Made by a program: the position numbers and the translations under genes. A stretch of DNA of 64,000 nt from the NCBI RefSeq assembly GCF_947367085.1, contig NZ_CANBCP010000002.1:1-64000 (forward strand), read 5' to 3'. The notes under the pieces are model-generated. The model was not told the origin of the DNA and did no database searches. It saw only the letters and a program-made list of their open reading frames with translations. Shown here in pieces: positions 22,206 to 34,637 of the stretch (position 1 is its first letter; every line of letters begins with the position of its first letter). Source of the DNA: an uncultured Lactobacillus sp. (GTDB lineage Bacteria > Bacillota > Bacilli > Lactobacillales > Lactobacillaceae).

Positions 22206-23036
22206 TTAAAAACGATCGAAATCAGTCTGCTCTAAAAAGTTACCTGGTTCTACTTTGATCAACTTTTTATTTCGATCCACTTCAGTAATTTTAATCAAAG
22301 ACTGGTAGTCATCAACTACTTTTTGAGAAGCGTATTTAGTTTCACACAGAACGCTCATACCTACTACATGGCAGTCAAACTCATTAACTAATTCTTCCAT
22401 ACCAGTCAACGTGCCGCCGCCTTTCATAAAGTCGTCAACAATTAAGACATTTGAACCGCTTGGCAAGCTTCTTTTAGCTAATTCCATTTTTTCAACGCGA
22501 TCACTTGAAGAAGCAACATAATTAACTGAAATAGTAGCACCTTCTGTAATTTTAGGGCGTCTTCTAACTAATACAAATGGAACATTCAAAAAACGGCTTA
22601 CAGCTTGAGCAATCGCAATCCCTTTAGTTTCAACAGTCATCACATAGTCAACATTGCTATAGGCATATTTAGTTGCAATTAATTGTCCAATTTGACGCAA
22701 ATCCTGTGGTGAACCCAAAATATCTGATAAATAAACAAAATTTCCTGGCAAAATTCGATCAGGTTCTTCAATACGATCAGCAAGTTCATGCAAATATTCA
22801 CTAGCTTGTTTTTTACCGACAAAAGGAATATAACGTACTCCACCGGCAGCTCCAGCAACTGTTTCTAAGATACCATCTTGGTTGCTAGCTAAAGTATGCT
22901 TCAATATTGCAAGATCTTCAGAAATTGAAGACTTAGCTGCATCATAGCGCTCAGCAAAAAAAGGCAGCGCAATTAACGTATGCGGTCTTGCCAATAAATA
23001 CTTCACCATATCAACTAATCGTTCTGAACGTTTCAT
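22206..23036 (-). CDS. purR: Pur operon repressor PurR
   Basis: MKRSERLVDMVKYLLARPHTLI plus PRTase motif VLIVDDFMKGGGT. Confidence 0.96.
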   Translation of the reverse strand: MKRSERLVDMVKYLLARPHTLIALPFFAERYDAAKSSISEDLAILKHTLASNQDGILETVAGAAGGVRYIPFVGKKQASEYLHELADRIEEPDRILPGNFVYLSDILGSPQDLRQIGQLIATKYAYSNVDYVMTVETKGIAIAQAVSRFLNVPFVLVRRRPKITEGATISVNYVASSSDRVEKMELAKRSLPSGSNVLIVDDFMKGGGTLTGMEELVNEFDCHVVGMSVLCETKYASQKVVDDYQSLIKITEVDRNKKLIKVEPGNFLEQTDFDRF

Positions 23037-23153
23037 GAATTTTACCTTCCTAAGTTTGTATTTCCAAAAATTAATAATACTCTATAAACAAAAAAATCAC
23101 TAGCATTTTTTATCAAAGACTAGTGATTGTTCGGAATTTTATTAAGTTTTTAT

Positions 23154-23393
23154 CTACATTTCATCAAACTCAAGTTCAATGTTCTTAGTTAAAAGATCTG
23201 TGTAACTGTAAGATACTCTCTCAAAATTATTTTGATCTTGATCTAAATCAACTACAAATACTGCTCGATAAGTCTTAGTTAACACACCTTTTCTACGCGT
23301 AACTTTCTTGCGACCTGCTTGAGCTACTACTACTAAACTCTCACCCAAGTGAGAGTCCAAATTCTGCTTAATTGCCGTTAAACTCATTGGCAC
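23154..23393 (-). CDS. veg: Veg family protein
   Basis: MPMSLTAIKQNLDSHLGESLVVVAQAGRKKVTRRKGVL; synteny purR-veg-rsmA. Confidence 0.93.
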   Translation of the reverse strand: MPMSLTAIKQNLDSHLGESLVVVAQAGRKKVTRRKGVLTKTYRAVFVVDLDQDQNNFERVSYSYTDLLTKNIELEFDEM

Positions 23394-23457
23394 TGGACGT
23401 CACTCCTTTATGTATGAAACATATTCTATCACAAATTCTATATATTATCAAGGATAG

Positions 23458-24345
23458 CTATGCTTGACGGCTAGCTAGAGCTTTAGAGAGGGCAATAAAT
23501 TGATCTAGTGTCAGCTCTTCGGGACGAACTCTTAAATCTAACCCAAGATCAGTAATTAATTTTTCACGTTCATCTTTATCAGCAATAAAAGTCTTTAAGT
23601 TGTTAGACAAGGTCTTTCTGCGCTGAGCAAAAGCAATTTTTACTACATGATCAAAATACTTGTAATCAGAAATATCTGGTTTTTGAACTAAAGGACTGAG
23701 TACAACTACCGCAGAATCAACTTTAGGCCTTGGCATAAAAGAAGTGCTTTTAACATCTAAGGCATATTTCACATGCATTCTAGATTGTACAGCTAGTGTT
23801 AATGGGCCATAGGCCTTAGTTTTAGGAGCAGCAGTTAAACGTTCAGCCACTTCTTTTTGCATCATTAAAGTCAAACTAACAAAGTTTAAATCGCTTTTAA
23901 TTAGATCAAAAATAATTGGGGTAGTAATGTAATATGGTAAGTTGGCTACAATCTTAATTGGCTTATTTAAGTCCAAAAAACCTGCTGTATCTTTTTCAAA
24001 ATCAGCTTTTAAAACATCCTTCATTACCAACTTAAAGCGTTGATCTAACTCTTGACCTTCAATAGTTTGTGGTAATTCATTATGCAAAATTTCAGGCAAA
24101 TCTTGATCTACTTCATAAGCCAAAACTTTAGCACCAGCTAATAATAATTGCTCAGTTAAAGAACCAATGCCCGGACCAATTTCAATTACTTGATCATTTT
24201 TGGTAATATCAGCAGCTTTCACAATTCCTTTAATTGCATCAAGATCTACTAAAAAATTTTGTCCCAAATTCTTTTTAGCATGCATAAAATAGCGATTAAT
24301 AATTGCCTGAGTTCTAACAGGTGTACCAATTGCAATATTATTGGA
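23458..24345 (-). CDS. rsmA: 16S rRNA (A1518/A1519) dimethyltransferase
   Basis: [36 protein letters not shown]. Likely start MSNNIAIG. Confidence 0.96.
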   Translation of the reverse strand, partial: SNNIAIGTPVRTQAIINRYFMHAKKNLGQNFLVDLDAIKGIVKAADITKNDQVIEIGPGIGSLTEQLLLAGAKVLAYEVDQDLPEILHNELPQTIEGQELDQRFKLVMKDVLKADFEKDTAGFLDLNKPIKIVANLPYYITTPIIFDLIKSDLNFVSLTLMMQKEVAERLTAAPKTKAYGPLTLAVQSRMHVKYALDVKSTSFMPRPKVDSAVVVLSPLVQKPDISDYKYFDHVVKIAFAQRRKTLSNNLKTFIADKDEREKLITDLGLDLRVRPEELTLDQFIALSKALASRQA

Positions 24346-24898
24346 CATGACTGACAGCCTCCTTAAGTTGCTCATAACTAATGCCAAACATGTTTAAACG
24401 TCGCAAAAACTGCTTAGCATTGCCGTAACCAATTCCCAACTCGATTCCAACTTTTTCTCGTAAGATTCTTGCATCAGGTCCCATTCCTAGGCCTAAAGCA
24501 AAATACTGCTCACGGCTAATTTCCTGACCGGTATTTTTTACTTGATGTAGATCAGCTAAAGCTCGCTCTAGTGCCTCTTTAGACGCATGCTCAACACCTA
24601 AGCTATTGCCACGTTTAGTTGGCTCGCCTTCTTTACGAGTTATGAATGCTTGCTTAGCATTTGGGACAACACGACTAACAAGTTTTCGAATTCTTTCTCC
24701 ATTATAGTCAGGATCGGTAAAAATAATAATTTCACGGCTTTGAGAAAGCTTAGCTATTTGAACTAAAGTTTGTTCAGATACTTCTGAGCCATTAGTTTCA
24801 ATTGTTTCAATGCCAGGGAAAAATTGTTTCAAACGCTTAGTATCATCACGTCCTTCGACAACTACTACGGCATTAAAATGTTTATTATTTGATTCCAT
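24338..24898 (-). CDS. rnmV: Ribonuclease M5
   Basis: [30 protein letters not shown]; between tatD and rsmA. Confidence 0.95.
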   Translation of the reverse strand: MESNNKHFNAVVVVEGRDDTKRLKQFFPGIETIETNGSEVSEQTLVQIAKLSQSREIIIFTDPDYNGERIRKLVSRVVPNAKQAFITRKEGEPTKRGNSLGVEHASKEALERALADLHQVKNTGQEISREQYFALGLGMGPDARILREKVGIELGIGYGNAKQFLRRLNMFGISYEQLKEAVSHVQ

Positions 24899-25654
24899 AT
24901 ATTCTCATCGCGTTTTCATAAGTATGTTGGGCAACTTGCTCAACACTGGTATTTCTTAAATTAGCAATTGCTTGAGCTACATAACGTACATAACCCGTTT
25001 CATTTTGCCGGCCTCGATAAGGCTTAGGTGTTAAATAAGGAGCATCAGTTTCAATTAACATCCTATCCCAAGGTACGACCTTGGCAGATGCATGCACATC
25101 GACTGCTTTAGTAAAAGAAACAACCCCCGAAAATGATACCATCATCCCTAAATCAAGAAACTTTTTAAGCCACTGAGGATCACCATTAAAATTATGGATT
25201 ATTCCACCATATTCTCCTACATGACTATCTTTTAAAACTTGATAAGTATCTTCAAAGGCATCGCGAGTATGAATATTGACTGGCATCTTTAATTCATGGG
25301 CAATATCTAATTGCTCAGCAAAAACTTTCCTTTGAATATCTCTTGGTGACTCATCCCAATAATAATCAAGACCAATTTCGCCTAAAGCAACACATTTATC
25401 AACTTGCAATTGTTCAATTAGCTTATCTTGAGCCTTTTGATCAAAATCTTTAGCAACATCAGGGCAGTAGCCGACAATTGCATACAAATTATCAAAACGT
25501 TGGCTCAAATCAATTGCTCGCTCATTAAATTCTGGATCTTGTCCAGCTACAGCTGCCTTAGTTACACACAAGCTTTTTGCTCTTTGCAGATAAAATTCTT
25601 CTTTTCCTCTAAAGGGCTCATCATTCAAATGAGTATGTGAATCAAAGATTTCCA

Positions 25655-25655
<1 letters not shown>
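24885..25655 (-). CDS. tatD: TatD family DNase
   Basis: MEIFDSHTHLND, GEIGLDYYWD, IETDAPYLTP. Confidence 0.95.
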
Positions 25656-27673
<2,018 letters not shown>

Positions 27674-27752
27674 TCATAGCATTCCAGTAAGCAAAGGTGG
27701 ACAAAAAAGAGAATCTTTAAGTGATTCTCTTTCTAAATTCAAATTATTCTAG

Positions 27753-28775
27753 TTAGTTCTTCGCGGCTTCAAATAATCTTTTCATTGGCGCTCGCATTAA
27801 AGTTCCTTTAACGACGTTATTAGTAACCTTGCTTGACAAAATTTCAGGTACTACTCCAATTGTAGCAGCTAAAGCAAAAATGATCGCATTAATTATGCTA
27901 CCTTTGGTCACGTCACTGACTAACAAGACAAATGGTAAGATCACAATACTTGTAGTCAGAAGAATTTTGATAATATCTTTAATGCCAATATCAAGCACTG
28001 CTTGTCCAATTTCATTTTTTGAAACATCTTGAGCTAATCTACCAAAGACACTATGGTTGCCACGTGCAAAGACAACACCTACTCCACTACCTGATACTAC
28101 ACTAGTGCCTTGAAAAGCAATGTTAGGATAATCCAAATAATGATTGTCCATTTGAGCAGCTGGCTTTTTTACTGCATCTTTACTAACTGGTTTATTTTGA
28201 CCAGTCAAAGAACTTGCAGAGCAATATAATTCATTGGTTTCAATTAAGCGCATATCAGCCGGAACAATGTCACCAGCTTCAAGATAAACCAAGTCACCAT
28301 TGACTAAATTTTTAGCTGATAAAATTTGTTTTTCATCATCACGACGAACAGTAATTTTATGAGTACTACGATCTAATAAAGTTTCAATTTCACTATTAGT
28401 ATGCATATTTTGAATAAAGTTAATCAATGAAGCAAGTAATGCAACGGTGAAAGTAATTGCGGTAATGCTTAAATCTTTTTGGGAACTTACACAAAGGTAA
28501 TTAGTGAAAAAAGAAACTACTGAAATTGCAAGTAATACAAAAATAAATGGTGTCAAAAATGATTCAATTAATAAGTGAATCGTTTGATTGCCTTTTTTGG
28601 TAGTGATTTCGTTTTTACCATAAGCTTGTAATCTTTGGCAAGCTTCCTTACTTGGTAAACCACTAGTTGAAGTTTTAAGGCGTTGCAATGTGGCGAATTT
28701 TTCTTCTTGCGCAATTCGACAAACTAACTTCATGTCTGCAGTTAATTTTTTGTCGGAGTTGGTAAATCTGAGCAT
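27753..28775 (-). pseudogene. N-terminal half of an MgtA-type Mg2+ P-type ATPase, ends before the DKTGT phosphorylation site
   Basis: Actuator domain (GDLVYLEAGDIVPADMRLIETNEL, SLTGQNKPV), TM segment with PEIL. It stops ...APMKRLFEAAKN* with no P- or N-domain. Real start about 28775 (GAAAGG upstream). Confidence 0.8.
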
Positions 28776-28812
28776 TTTCAACATCCTTTCATAAAAAACT
28801 AGCAAACAAACG

Positions 28813-28847
28813 AAAAAGACCGATGCAAAAACTGCATCGGTCTTTTT
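28813..28847 (-). terminator. M-box expression-platform terminator
   Basis: AAAAAGACCGATGCA-AAAAC-TGCATCGGTCTTTTT. Confidence 0.92.
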
Positions 28848-28865
28848 AAGCGATCTTATATACTC

Positions 28866-29020
28866 GTCGTTCAGTTTTAACACTACGTGACGTAAGGTTA
28901 TAAAAATATAACTAGCTGGCTGGGGAGGGCCTTATATCGACGATCCCTGTTTGACCCGTTGGCATCTCTGGATGTTGCTGGGCGACAGCATGTGTTCACG
29001 TAGGAGTCTCACCTAACAGT
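28866..29020 (-). promoter_or_regulatory. M-box (ykoK) Mg2+ riboswitch
   Basis: Minus strand GTTAGGTGAGACTCCTACGTGAACACATGCTGTCGCCCAGCAACATCCAGAGATGCCAACGGGTCAAACAG...CCTTACGTCACGTAGTGTTAAAACTG matches the M-box consensus closely. Confidence 0.95.
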
Positions 29021-29090
29021 TTATTTGCTTTACTTATTTAATTTCTATAATTACTTTAAAGAGATTTTTCAAATTAGTCAAGCACTTAAT

Positions 29091-29684
29091 TTAATTTTTT
29101 ATCTTCCAATGTTGATACCAGCTAAATGCCGCTGTTGCAATGACCGCAATCACTATCCCCCATACCAAATTAACACTTTGTGGGTGGTTGATTTTTTGCA
29201 TTTGTTCTTGCGTCAATGTGTTTTTATCACCCGGAAAACTATATTTTTGATCTACTAATGTTGTGCAAGCATTAATTACTAAAGCAATACCTTTATTGAA
29301 AGTACTACTTTTACTGCTTCTAAGATCCTTTCCTGCATAACGAATAATATTCGATATTTGCGTTTGAGATAAAACTTTTTCTAAACTTTTACCTACTAGA
29401 ATCTGCACATTCTTGCGATCATTTTTACTATGTCCTGTTGCGATAATAACTTGTTTAGCTTTAGGCTTTATTTCTTTGATTTGATCATCATTTTTAACAG
29501 AAACCAAAATAATTTGCGGCTTTGCTTTAGTTTTACGATAGTAATTATTCTTAGTTTCAACTAATTGGCGCGTAGCATCATTATAGAAATTCAATGGATC
29601 TTTGACACTTGAACTTCCCATAGCCATTAAAAGTAACATTAAGGGTAAGAAAAACAGGCAAAATACTTTATTCTTCATTTGCAT
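29091..29684 (-). CDS. TPM-domain membrane protein
   Basis: N-terminal signal, TPM-like fold segments ([40 protein letters not shown]) and C-terminal TM. Confidence 0.7.
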   Translation of the reverse strand: MQMKNKVFCLFFLPLMLLLMAMGSSSVKDPLNFYNDATRQLVETKNNYYRKTKAKPQIILVSVKNDDQIKEIKPKAKQVIIATGHSKNDRKNVQILVGKSLEKVLSQTQISNIIRYAGKDLRSSKSSTFNKGIALVINACTTLVDQKYSFPGDKNTLTQEQMQKINHPQSVNLVWGIVIAVIATAAFSWYQHWKIKN

Positions 29685-30162
29685 CTTCAGCCTTTTTCAA
29701 ATGATCTTCTAGACTTTGCACATATTTACGCTCTAAGCGCACCTGTTCGATCGCTACGCCTTTTTCACGCAATAATTTTAAAGCTAGAGGATTGTCATGG
29801 TAATCATAATAATAATTAATCTTCTTAATATCCGCTTGCACCAGGCACTTACTACAGTTAAAACATGGAAAATAGGTTACATAAATTTCTGTATCTTCAG
29901 TCGAAATACCATTTTTGGCACACTGAATAAGAGCGTTCATTTCTGAATGAATAGTGCGCACGCAATGACCATCAACCATTAAATGACCAACATCATCACA
30001 ATGTGGTTGACCAGAAACACTGCCGTTATACCCTGTTGCAATCATCCGGTCATCTTTGACTAAGACGCTACCTACCAAAGCCCGATCACAAGTTGAACGT
30101 TGCGAAATGACTAAAGCCTGCATCATAAAGTATTGTTTCCAAGGAATTCTATCGCGTGACAT
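29668..30162 (-). CDS. comEB: dCMP deaminase / ComEB family
   Basis: [16 protein letters not shown] and [11 protein letters not shown] zinc motifs. Confidence 0.92.
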   Translation of the reverse strand: MSRDRIPWKQYFMMQALVISQRSTCDRALVGSVLVKDDRMIATGYNGSVSGQPHCDDVGHLMVDGHCVRTIHSEMNALIQCAKNGISTEDTEIYVTYFPCFNCSKCLVQADIKKINYYYDYHDNPLALKLLREKGVAIEQVRLERKYVQSLEDHLKKAEDANEE

Positions 30163-30171
30163 GATAAACCT

Positions 30172-31194
30172 CTATTTACGATCAAAATAATTTAAACCAA
30201 TAGCATCTCGAACTTCATTTAAAGTCTTATTAGCAACTTCATTTGCTTTCTTAGAGCCTTCGATCAACATTTCATAAACACTATCAGGATCTTGAGCAAA
30301 TTGCTGACGACGTTGTCTAATTGGGGCTAATTCGTCTTCTAATACCTCATTAAGGTATTTTTTAATCTTAACATCCCCTAAACCGCCTTTTTGGTACTGC
30401 TCTTTTAAATCAGCAACTTTTTCTTTATCTGGGGCAAAAACATCAAGATAAGTAAAAACAGTATTGCCTTCAACTTGACCTGGATCTTCAACGTGGATAT
30501 GGTTTGGATCAGTATACATTGACATAACTTTCTTATGAACTGTTTTAGCATCGTCAGATAAGTAGATGGCATTACCTAAAGATTTTGACATCTTAGCATT
30601 TCCATCTAAACCAGGAAGTCTGCCTTGGCCTTTTGGCGGGAAATAGCCTTTTGGCTCAACTAAAACATCACAATTATAAACACGATTAAAAGTCCGCACA
30701 ATTTCACGAGTTTGCTCAAGCATCGGCTCTTGGTCATCTCCTACAGGAATTACAGTGGCCTTGAATGCCGTAATATCCGCAGCTTGAGAGACTGGATAGT
30801 TCAAAAATCCTACAGGAATTGAATCTTTAAAGTTCTTTTGCTTAATTTCAGTTTTAACAGTTGGGTTTCTTTCAAGACGAGCAACAGTTACTAAATCCAT
30901 GTAATAAGCAGTCAATTCAAACAAAGCGGGAATTTGCGATTGAACATAAATGGTGGATTTTTGAGGATCCAATCCCACAGCTAAATAGTCAAGTGCTACT
31001 TCAATTAAACTATTTCTTATTTTTTCAGGATCACGTGCGTTATCAGTCAAAGCTTGCGTATCTGCAATCATGATATATGGATCATATTTACCCTCATTTT
31101 GAAGCTTAACGCGGTTTTTTAATGAGCCAATGTAGTGACCAATATGAAGTTTTCCAGTTGGACGATCACCAGTTAATAATATTTCTTTTGCCAT
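30172..31194 (-). CDS. trpS: Tryptophanyl-tRNA synthetase
   Basis: [29 protein letters not shown]. Confidence 0.97.
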   Translation of the reverse strand: MAKEILLTGDRPTGKLHIGHYIGSLKNRVKLQNEGKYDPYIMIADTQALTDNARDPEKIRNSLIEVALDYLAVGLDPQKSTIYVQSQIPALFELTAYYMDLVTVARLERNPTVKTEIKQKNFKDSIPVGFLNYPVSQAADITAFKATVIPVGDDQEPMLEQTREIVRTFNRVYNCDVLVEPKGYFPPKGQGRLPGLDGNAKMSKSLGNAIYLSDDAKTVHKKVMSMYTDPNHIHVEDPGQVEGNTVFTYLDVFAPDKEKVADLKEQYQKGGLGDVKIKKYLNEVLEDELAPIRQRRQQFAQDPDSVYEMLIEGSKKANEVANKTLNEVRDAIGLNYFDRK

Positions 31195-31339
31195 AATTTT
31201 CTCCTTAATTAAATATCGATTCCATGGTATTTATAAAGCCTTTAATATACTTGCTATTCTAGCAAAAATCCTTCTTTGTTCAAAGCTGGTCTATTCTTGT
31301 TAAAATGAAATTGTGTTAATTAATCAGAAAGGAAATCTC

Positions 31340-31954
31340 ATGTGTAATCACTATCAATTACCGACCTTAAAAGAAATTGAACGCTATTTAAAAGGAGACC
31401 TGCACCTGCCATTAATTGCACCAAGTTTTGAAAAGCAGAAATTTGATAAGCCACTAGAAATTTATCCTAAAAGTGCCGCACTAGTCCTGCTTTACCAGGA
31501 TGACAAATTGCAGATTGTCCCTAAAAAATGGGGATATCCAAGTCCCTTCAAGGATAATCAGGTGCTTTTTAATGCTAGAGTCGAAAGATTTTACGAAGCT
31601 AAAAAGTCAATGTGGGATACTTCTTTTGCTCGCAGGCGCTGCATTATCTTAGCTAGTCAATTCTTTGAAGCAGGTAAGCAAACTTATACTACTAGTCAAA
31701 ATAAAACCTACCACCAGCAATTTTCTTTTAAGGAAAAAGATACTCCTTTGACGATGATTGCTGGCATTTATGATCAAGATGATTTTGCGATGGTGACTAC
31801 TAAACCAAATAAAGTTATGGCGCCAGTCCATGATCGAATGCCATTAGTCCTTAATGCTAGTGAATTACGTCAATGGCTTTTTCAAAACTTTACTTCTTTA
31901 TTAGATCGAAGTAGCTTTGATCTTAGCCGTATCCAGTTGCCAGAAAGAAAATAA
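31340..31954 (+). CDS. SRAP (HMCES/YedK) family DNA-protein crosslink sensor
   Basis: MCNH catalytic Cys2, FNARVE, CIILASQFFEAG, PVHDRMPLVL. Confidence 0.92.
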   Translation: MCNHYQLPTLKEIERYLKGDLHLPLIAPSFEKQKFDKPLEIYPKSAALVLLYQDDKLQIVPKKWGYPSPFKDNQVLFNARVERFYEAKKSMWDTSFARRRCIILASQFFEAGKQTYTTSQNKTYHQQFSFKEKDTPLTMIAGIYDQDDFAMVTTKPNKVMAPVHDRMPLVLNASELRQWLFQNFTSLLDRSSFDLSRIQLPERK

Positions 31955-31977
31955 AAATGCTATAATTAACTCGTTAT

Positions 31978-32048
31978 GCGGGTATAGTTTAATGGTAAAA
32001 CACCAGCTTCCCAAGCTGGGGATGCGGGTTCGATTCACGCTATCCGCT
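31978..32048 (+). tRNA. tRNA-Gly(CCC)
   Basis: GCGGGTA/TATCCGC acceptor, CCAGC-TTCCCAA-GCTGG anticodon arm, TTCGATT T-loop. TATAAT lies upstream and a terminator (AAAGACGAGC...GCTCGTCTTTTT) downstream. Confidence 0.92.
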
Positions 32049-32097
32049 TATTAAGCTAAAAAAAGACGAGCAATCGCTCGTCTTTTTGTTTTTCTAT

Positions 32098-32778
32098 TTA
32101 AATTAAAACAATTGCGAAAATTCCATTTAATATAGCTAAATAAATTGGAATCCACATTGATTGTGAATACAAATAAGTCCAGGCTAACGCCATTCCAATA
32201 ATGACATCAATAACAAATAAGGAAAGTGAGCACTGAAAATTAAGAATACTAAAGAACAGCCCAGAGCAGAAAATTCCTAAAATTCCCGTGACTAGGCTGC
32301 TTTTTCTAAAAGCGTAGTTAAAGAAAAAGCCAACTGTCAAAAACTGCTGAAGTGCCGGTAAGATAAAGCCATGAGAAAAAATCAAAAACCAAAATAGTGG
32401 TGTGGAATCTCTTTTAGCATAGAGTGCTTGATAATGTGCCAAGGGAAGCTCACCTTTAGCCTGCATATATGCAATCAAAATTCGGCCTGCAATAACTAAA
32501 ATCGTCATTGCCAAAATAAAACCATAATCTCCTAAAAAAGAAAGCGAAAAGCCTGATTGAAAATAGCGATGCTTTTCACGATTGAAGCGTCTAATATAGA
32601 AAAGTAAAGCTACTAAACTAAACAAAACAAAACAGATTACTCCAACCAAATGCACTTTATAGCCAATTACACTTAAAGACTTAAGACCAAAAACAATTAA
32701 ATATAAAACTAAATAAACACCATATCTAATTAAATTTCCTTGCATTGATGTTGGTGCATTTGTATTCACTAAATCCAC
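32098..32778 (-). CDS. CPBP-like multi-pass membrane protein with degenerate catalytic motifs
   Basis: ILPALQQFLTVGFFF / LFFSILNFQ / IPIYLAILNG resemble the three CPBP motifs without Glu, Arg or His. Confidence 0.6.
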   Translation of the reverse strand: MDLVNTNAPTSMQGNLIRYGVYLVLYLIVFGLKSLSVIGYKVHLVGVICFVLFSLVALLFYIRRFNREKHRYFQSGFSLSFLGDYGFILAMTILVIAGRILIAYMQAKGELPLAHYQALYAKRDSTPLFWFLIFSHGFILPALQQFLTVGFFFNYAFRKSSLVTGILGIFCSGLFFSILNFQCSLSLFVIDVIIGMALAWTYLYSQSMWIPIYLAILNGIFAIVLI

Positions 32779-32831
32779 TCTCCTTAAGACTCTGCATCTT
32801 TTTGATTATACCAAAAATAAGGTCTTGGAGT

Positions 32832-33194
32832 TTATTTTTTGAGTAAAATGTTATTTATTTCAGAAAGTTTAATTAATTGATGATCAATTATTATCTGATC
32901 CTCACTATACCCCTCTACAAAGCCGCAAATATCAGGCAAATAATTTTCTTGGCTATCAAGCTGTTTTAATTGCACACTAACTTGATAGTGATCACCATAT
33001 GCTTTAATTAAGAGCTCACTGATTCTTTTTTGAGTTAAAGTTGGACGCTTATGATAAATGATACTTTTTTGGGCATTGTCTTGATTAATTTTAGCGGTAT
33101 GATCGCTGAGATAATATCCGGCCCATTTTTTCATACCACGATCTTGATAATTTTTAAAAAATCTCTCTACCCGTTCATCAAAATCCTTACTCAT
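32832..33194 (-). CDS. YolD-like protein
   Basis: Small ORF overlapping the 3' end of a UvrX/UmuC-type polymerase (ATGAGTAA overlap), the usual YolD context. Confidence 0.75.
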   Translation of the reverse strand: MSKDFDERVERFFKNYQDRGMKKWAGYYLSDHTAKINQDNAQKSIIYHKRPTLTQKRISELLIKAYGDHYQVSVQLKQLDSQENYLPDICGFVEGYSEDQIIIDHQLIKLSEINNILLKK

Positions 33195-34500
33195 AAGCAT
33201 TACCGCCATTATGACCACCTACTAAAGAACTACGTTCAATAGCAGTTGCCCCTGGCAGTAAACTAGAAGCTTTAACCAAACTAGCAAAACCATAAATTCG
33301 GCGAATCTTATCAACAGTTCGATCAAACTTAAATTGCTTGATCTGACTGTCCACTGAACTAAACAGTGACAATTGCTGGTCGGTATCCGGAATTAATTTA
33401 CCAAAATCAACGCCAATTTCTCTAACAATCTGACCGCCCCACTTCTTTCTAAATAAAGCCACAAGCTCACTGGTTAATTCATGATTACTATTAGTAGCAG
33501 TAATAGTTTCACTTGTTACAAAACCACCTCGATGGTCTCCAAATTGTCTTTCTTTTAATGAATAACCAATAAATAAAGTAATCCTTTGAGTTTGAAAATT
33601 ATGAGCTCTAATTCTAGCAGCTACCTGTTCGCCAATTTCTCTAATTACAATTTCAATTTCTCGTTGGTCAGTATAATCACGCGCTAACACTTGCGAATTC
33701 GAATAACTTTTGCTTTTGGGAAAATATTTATGACTAATAATACTGCGATCAACACCCCAACTCATTGCAAAGAGCTGATCACCCATGATGCCAAATTCTC
33801 GATGAAGCAGTTCTGGGTCACTATGGGCTAACTCATACATATTGTTAATGCCAATACGTCTTAAATGATTAGCAGTCCGGGTATTAATTCCCCAGACATC
33901 TTCTAAATTCTTTATCTTCCAAACTGTATCGGGGACTTCAACATAATGCCAAAAATCAATCATCGACAAACGATGTTTAGCAGATATATCCATAGCAAGT
34001 TTTGCTAAAAGCGGATTTTCGCCAATTCCACATGTCGTATAAAGTCCTAAAGTATCATGGATATCTTTTTGAATCTTACGTGCAACTTCATAAGGGTCAC
34101 TGCCAAAAAGATGCCAGGATCTAGTCATATCCAGCATGCTTTCATCAATTGAATATGTGTGTAAATCTTCAGGTGCACAATATTTTAAAAAGATTTTTTT
34201 AATTTCCATAGACTTTTTAATGTATAAATTCATATGTGGATCTACCCTATATAGATCAGGCGTTTGCGTCTTCGGAGGCAAATTTCTTTGCCGCATTACA
34301 TTTCTCAATCCGTATTTTTTCTTAGCTAAGGGTGATGAGGCCATAATCAAGCCGCCATTGGTATTTTCTTGGCGTGAAATTACACATAAAGCGGTCGTCA
34401 TCGGATTCAGACCTAGTCGAATACATTCACAGCTTGCATAAAAAGACTTATTATCGATCATAAAAATTAGGCGCTTAGGCTCATAACGATAGTCATACAT
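33187..34500 (-). CDS. Y-family DNA polymerase (UmuC/UvrX-like)
   Basis: FMIDNKSFYASCE, YSIDESMLD, GIGENPLLAKLAMD. Confidence 0.93.
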   Translation of the reverse strand: MYDYRYEPKRLIFMIDNKSFYASCECIRLGLNPMTTALCVISRQENTNGGLIMASSPLAKKKYGLRNVMRQRNLPPKTQTPDLYRVDPHMNLYIKKSMEIKKIFLKYCAPEDLHTYSIDESMLDMTRSWHLFGSDPYEVARKIQKDIHDTLGLYTTCGIGENPLLAKLAMDISAKHRLSMIDFWHYVEVPDTVWKIKNLEDVWGINTRTANHLRRIGINNMYELAHSDPELLHREFGIMGDQLFAMSWGVDRSIISHKYFPKSKSYSNSQVLARDYTDQREIEIVIREIGEQVAARIRAHNFQTQRITLFIGYSLKERQFGDHRGGFVTSETITATNSNHELTSELVALFRKKWGGQIVREIGVDFGKLIPDTDQQLSLFSSVDSQIKQFKFDRTVDKIRRIYGFASLVKASSLLPGATAIERSSLVGGHNGGNAYE

Positions 34501-34515
34501 GATTATCCCTCTCTT

Positions 34516-34529
34516 CGAACGTATGTTCT
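34516..34529. promoter_or_regulatory. LexA (DinR) SOS box
   Basis: CGAACGTATGTTCT, matches CGAACRNRYGTTYC-type box, just upstream of the Y-polymerase start (34500). Confidence 0.9.
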
Positions 34530-34582
34530 TAATAAGCTTAAACTAATTTCCAAATAGTTGCAAGAAAAAAATAAGTTAATAT

Positions 34583-34597
34583 TTGACAGCGCTTTCT
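34583..34597 (+). promoter_or_regulatory. cre-like site upstream of ROK kinase
   Basis: TTGACAGCGCTTTCT, one mismatch to WTGNAANCGNWNNCW; overlaps a TTGACA -35. Confidence 0.7.
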
Positions 34598-34637
34598 AGC
34601 TTATTTAGCATATAGTTTTGTAAAGGAGTGATTATTT

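Noticed and set aside
28776-28883. N-terminal extension of the P-type ATPase ORF (MLKLNDEYIRSLKK...)
   Set aside because: Translation of the M-box terminator; the plausible RBS supports the start at about 28775.
29025-29258. 77-aa plus-strand ORF
   Set aside because: Antisense to the TPM-domain gene and promoter region; no recognisable features.
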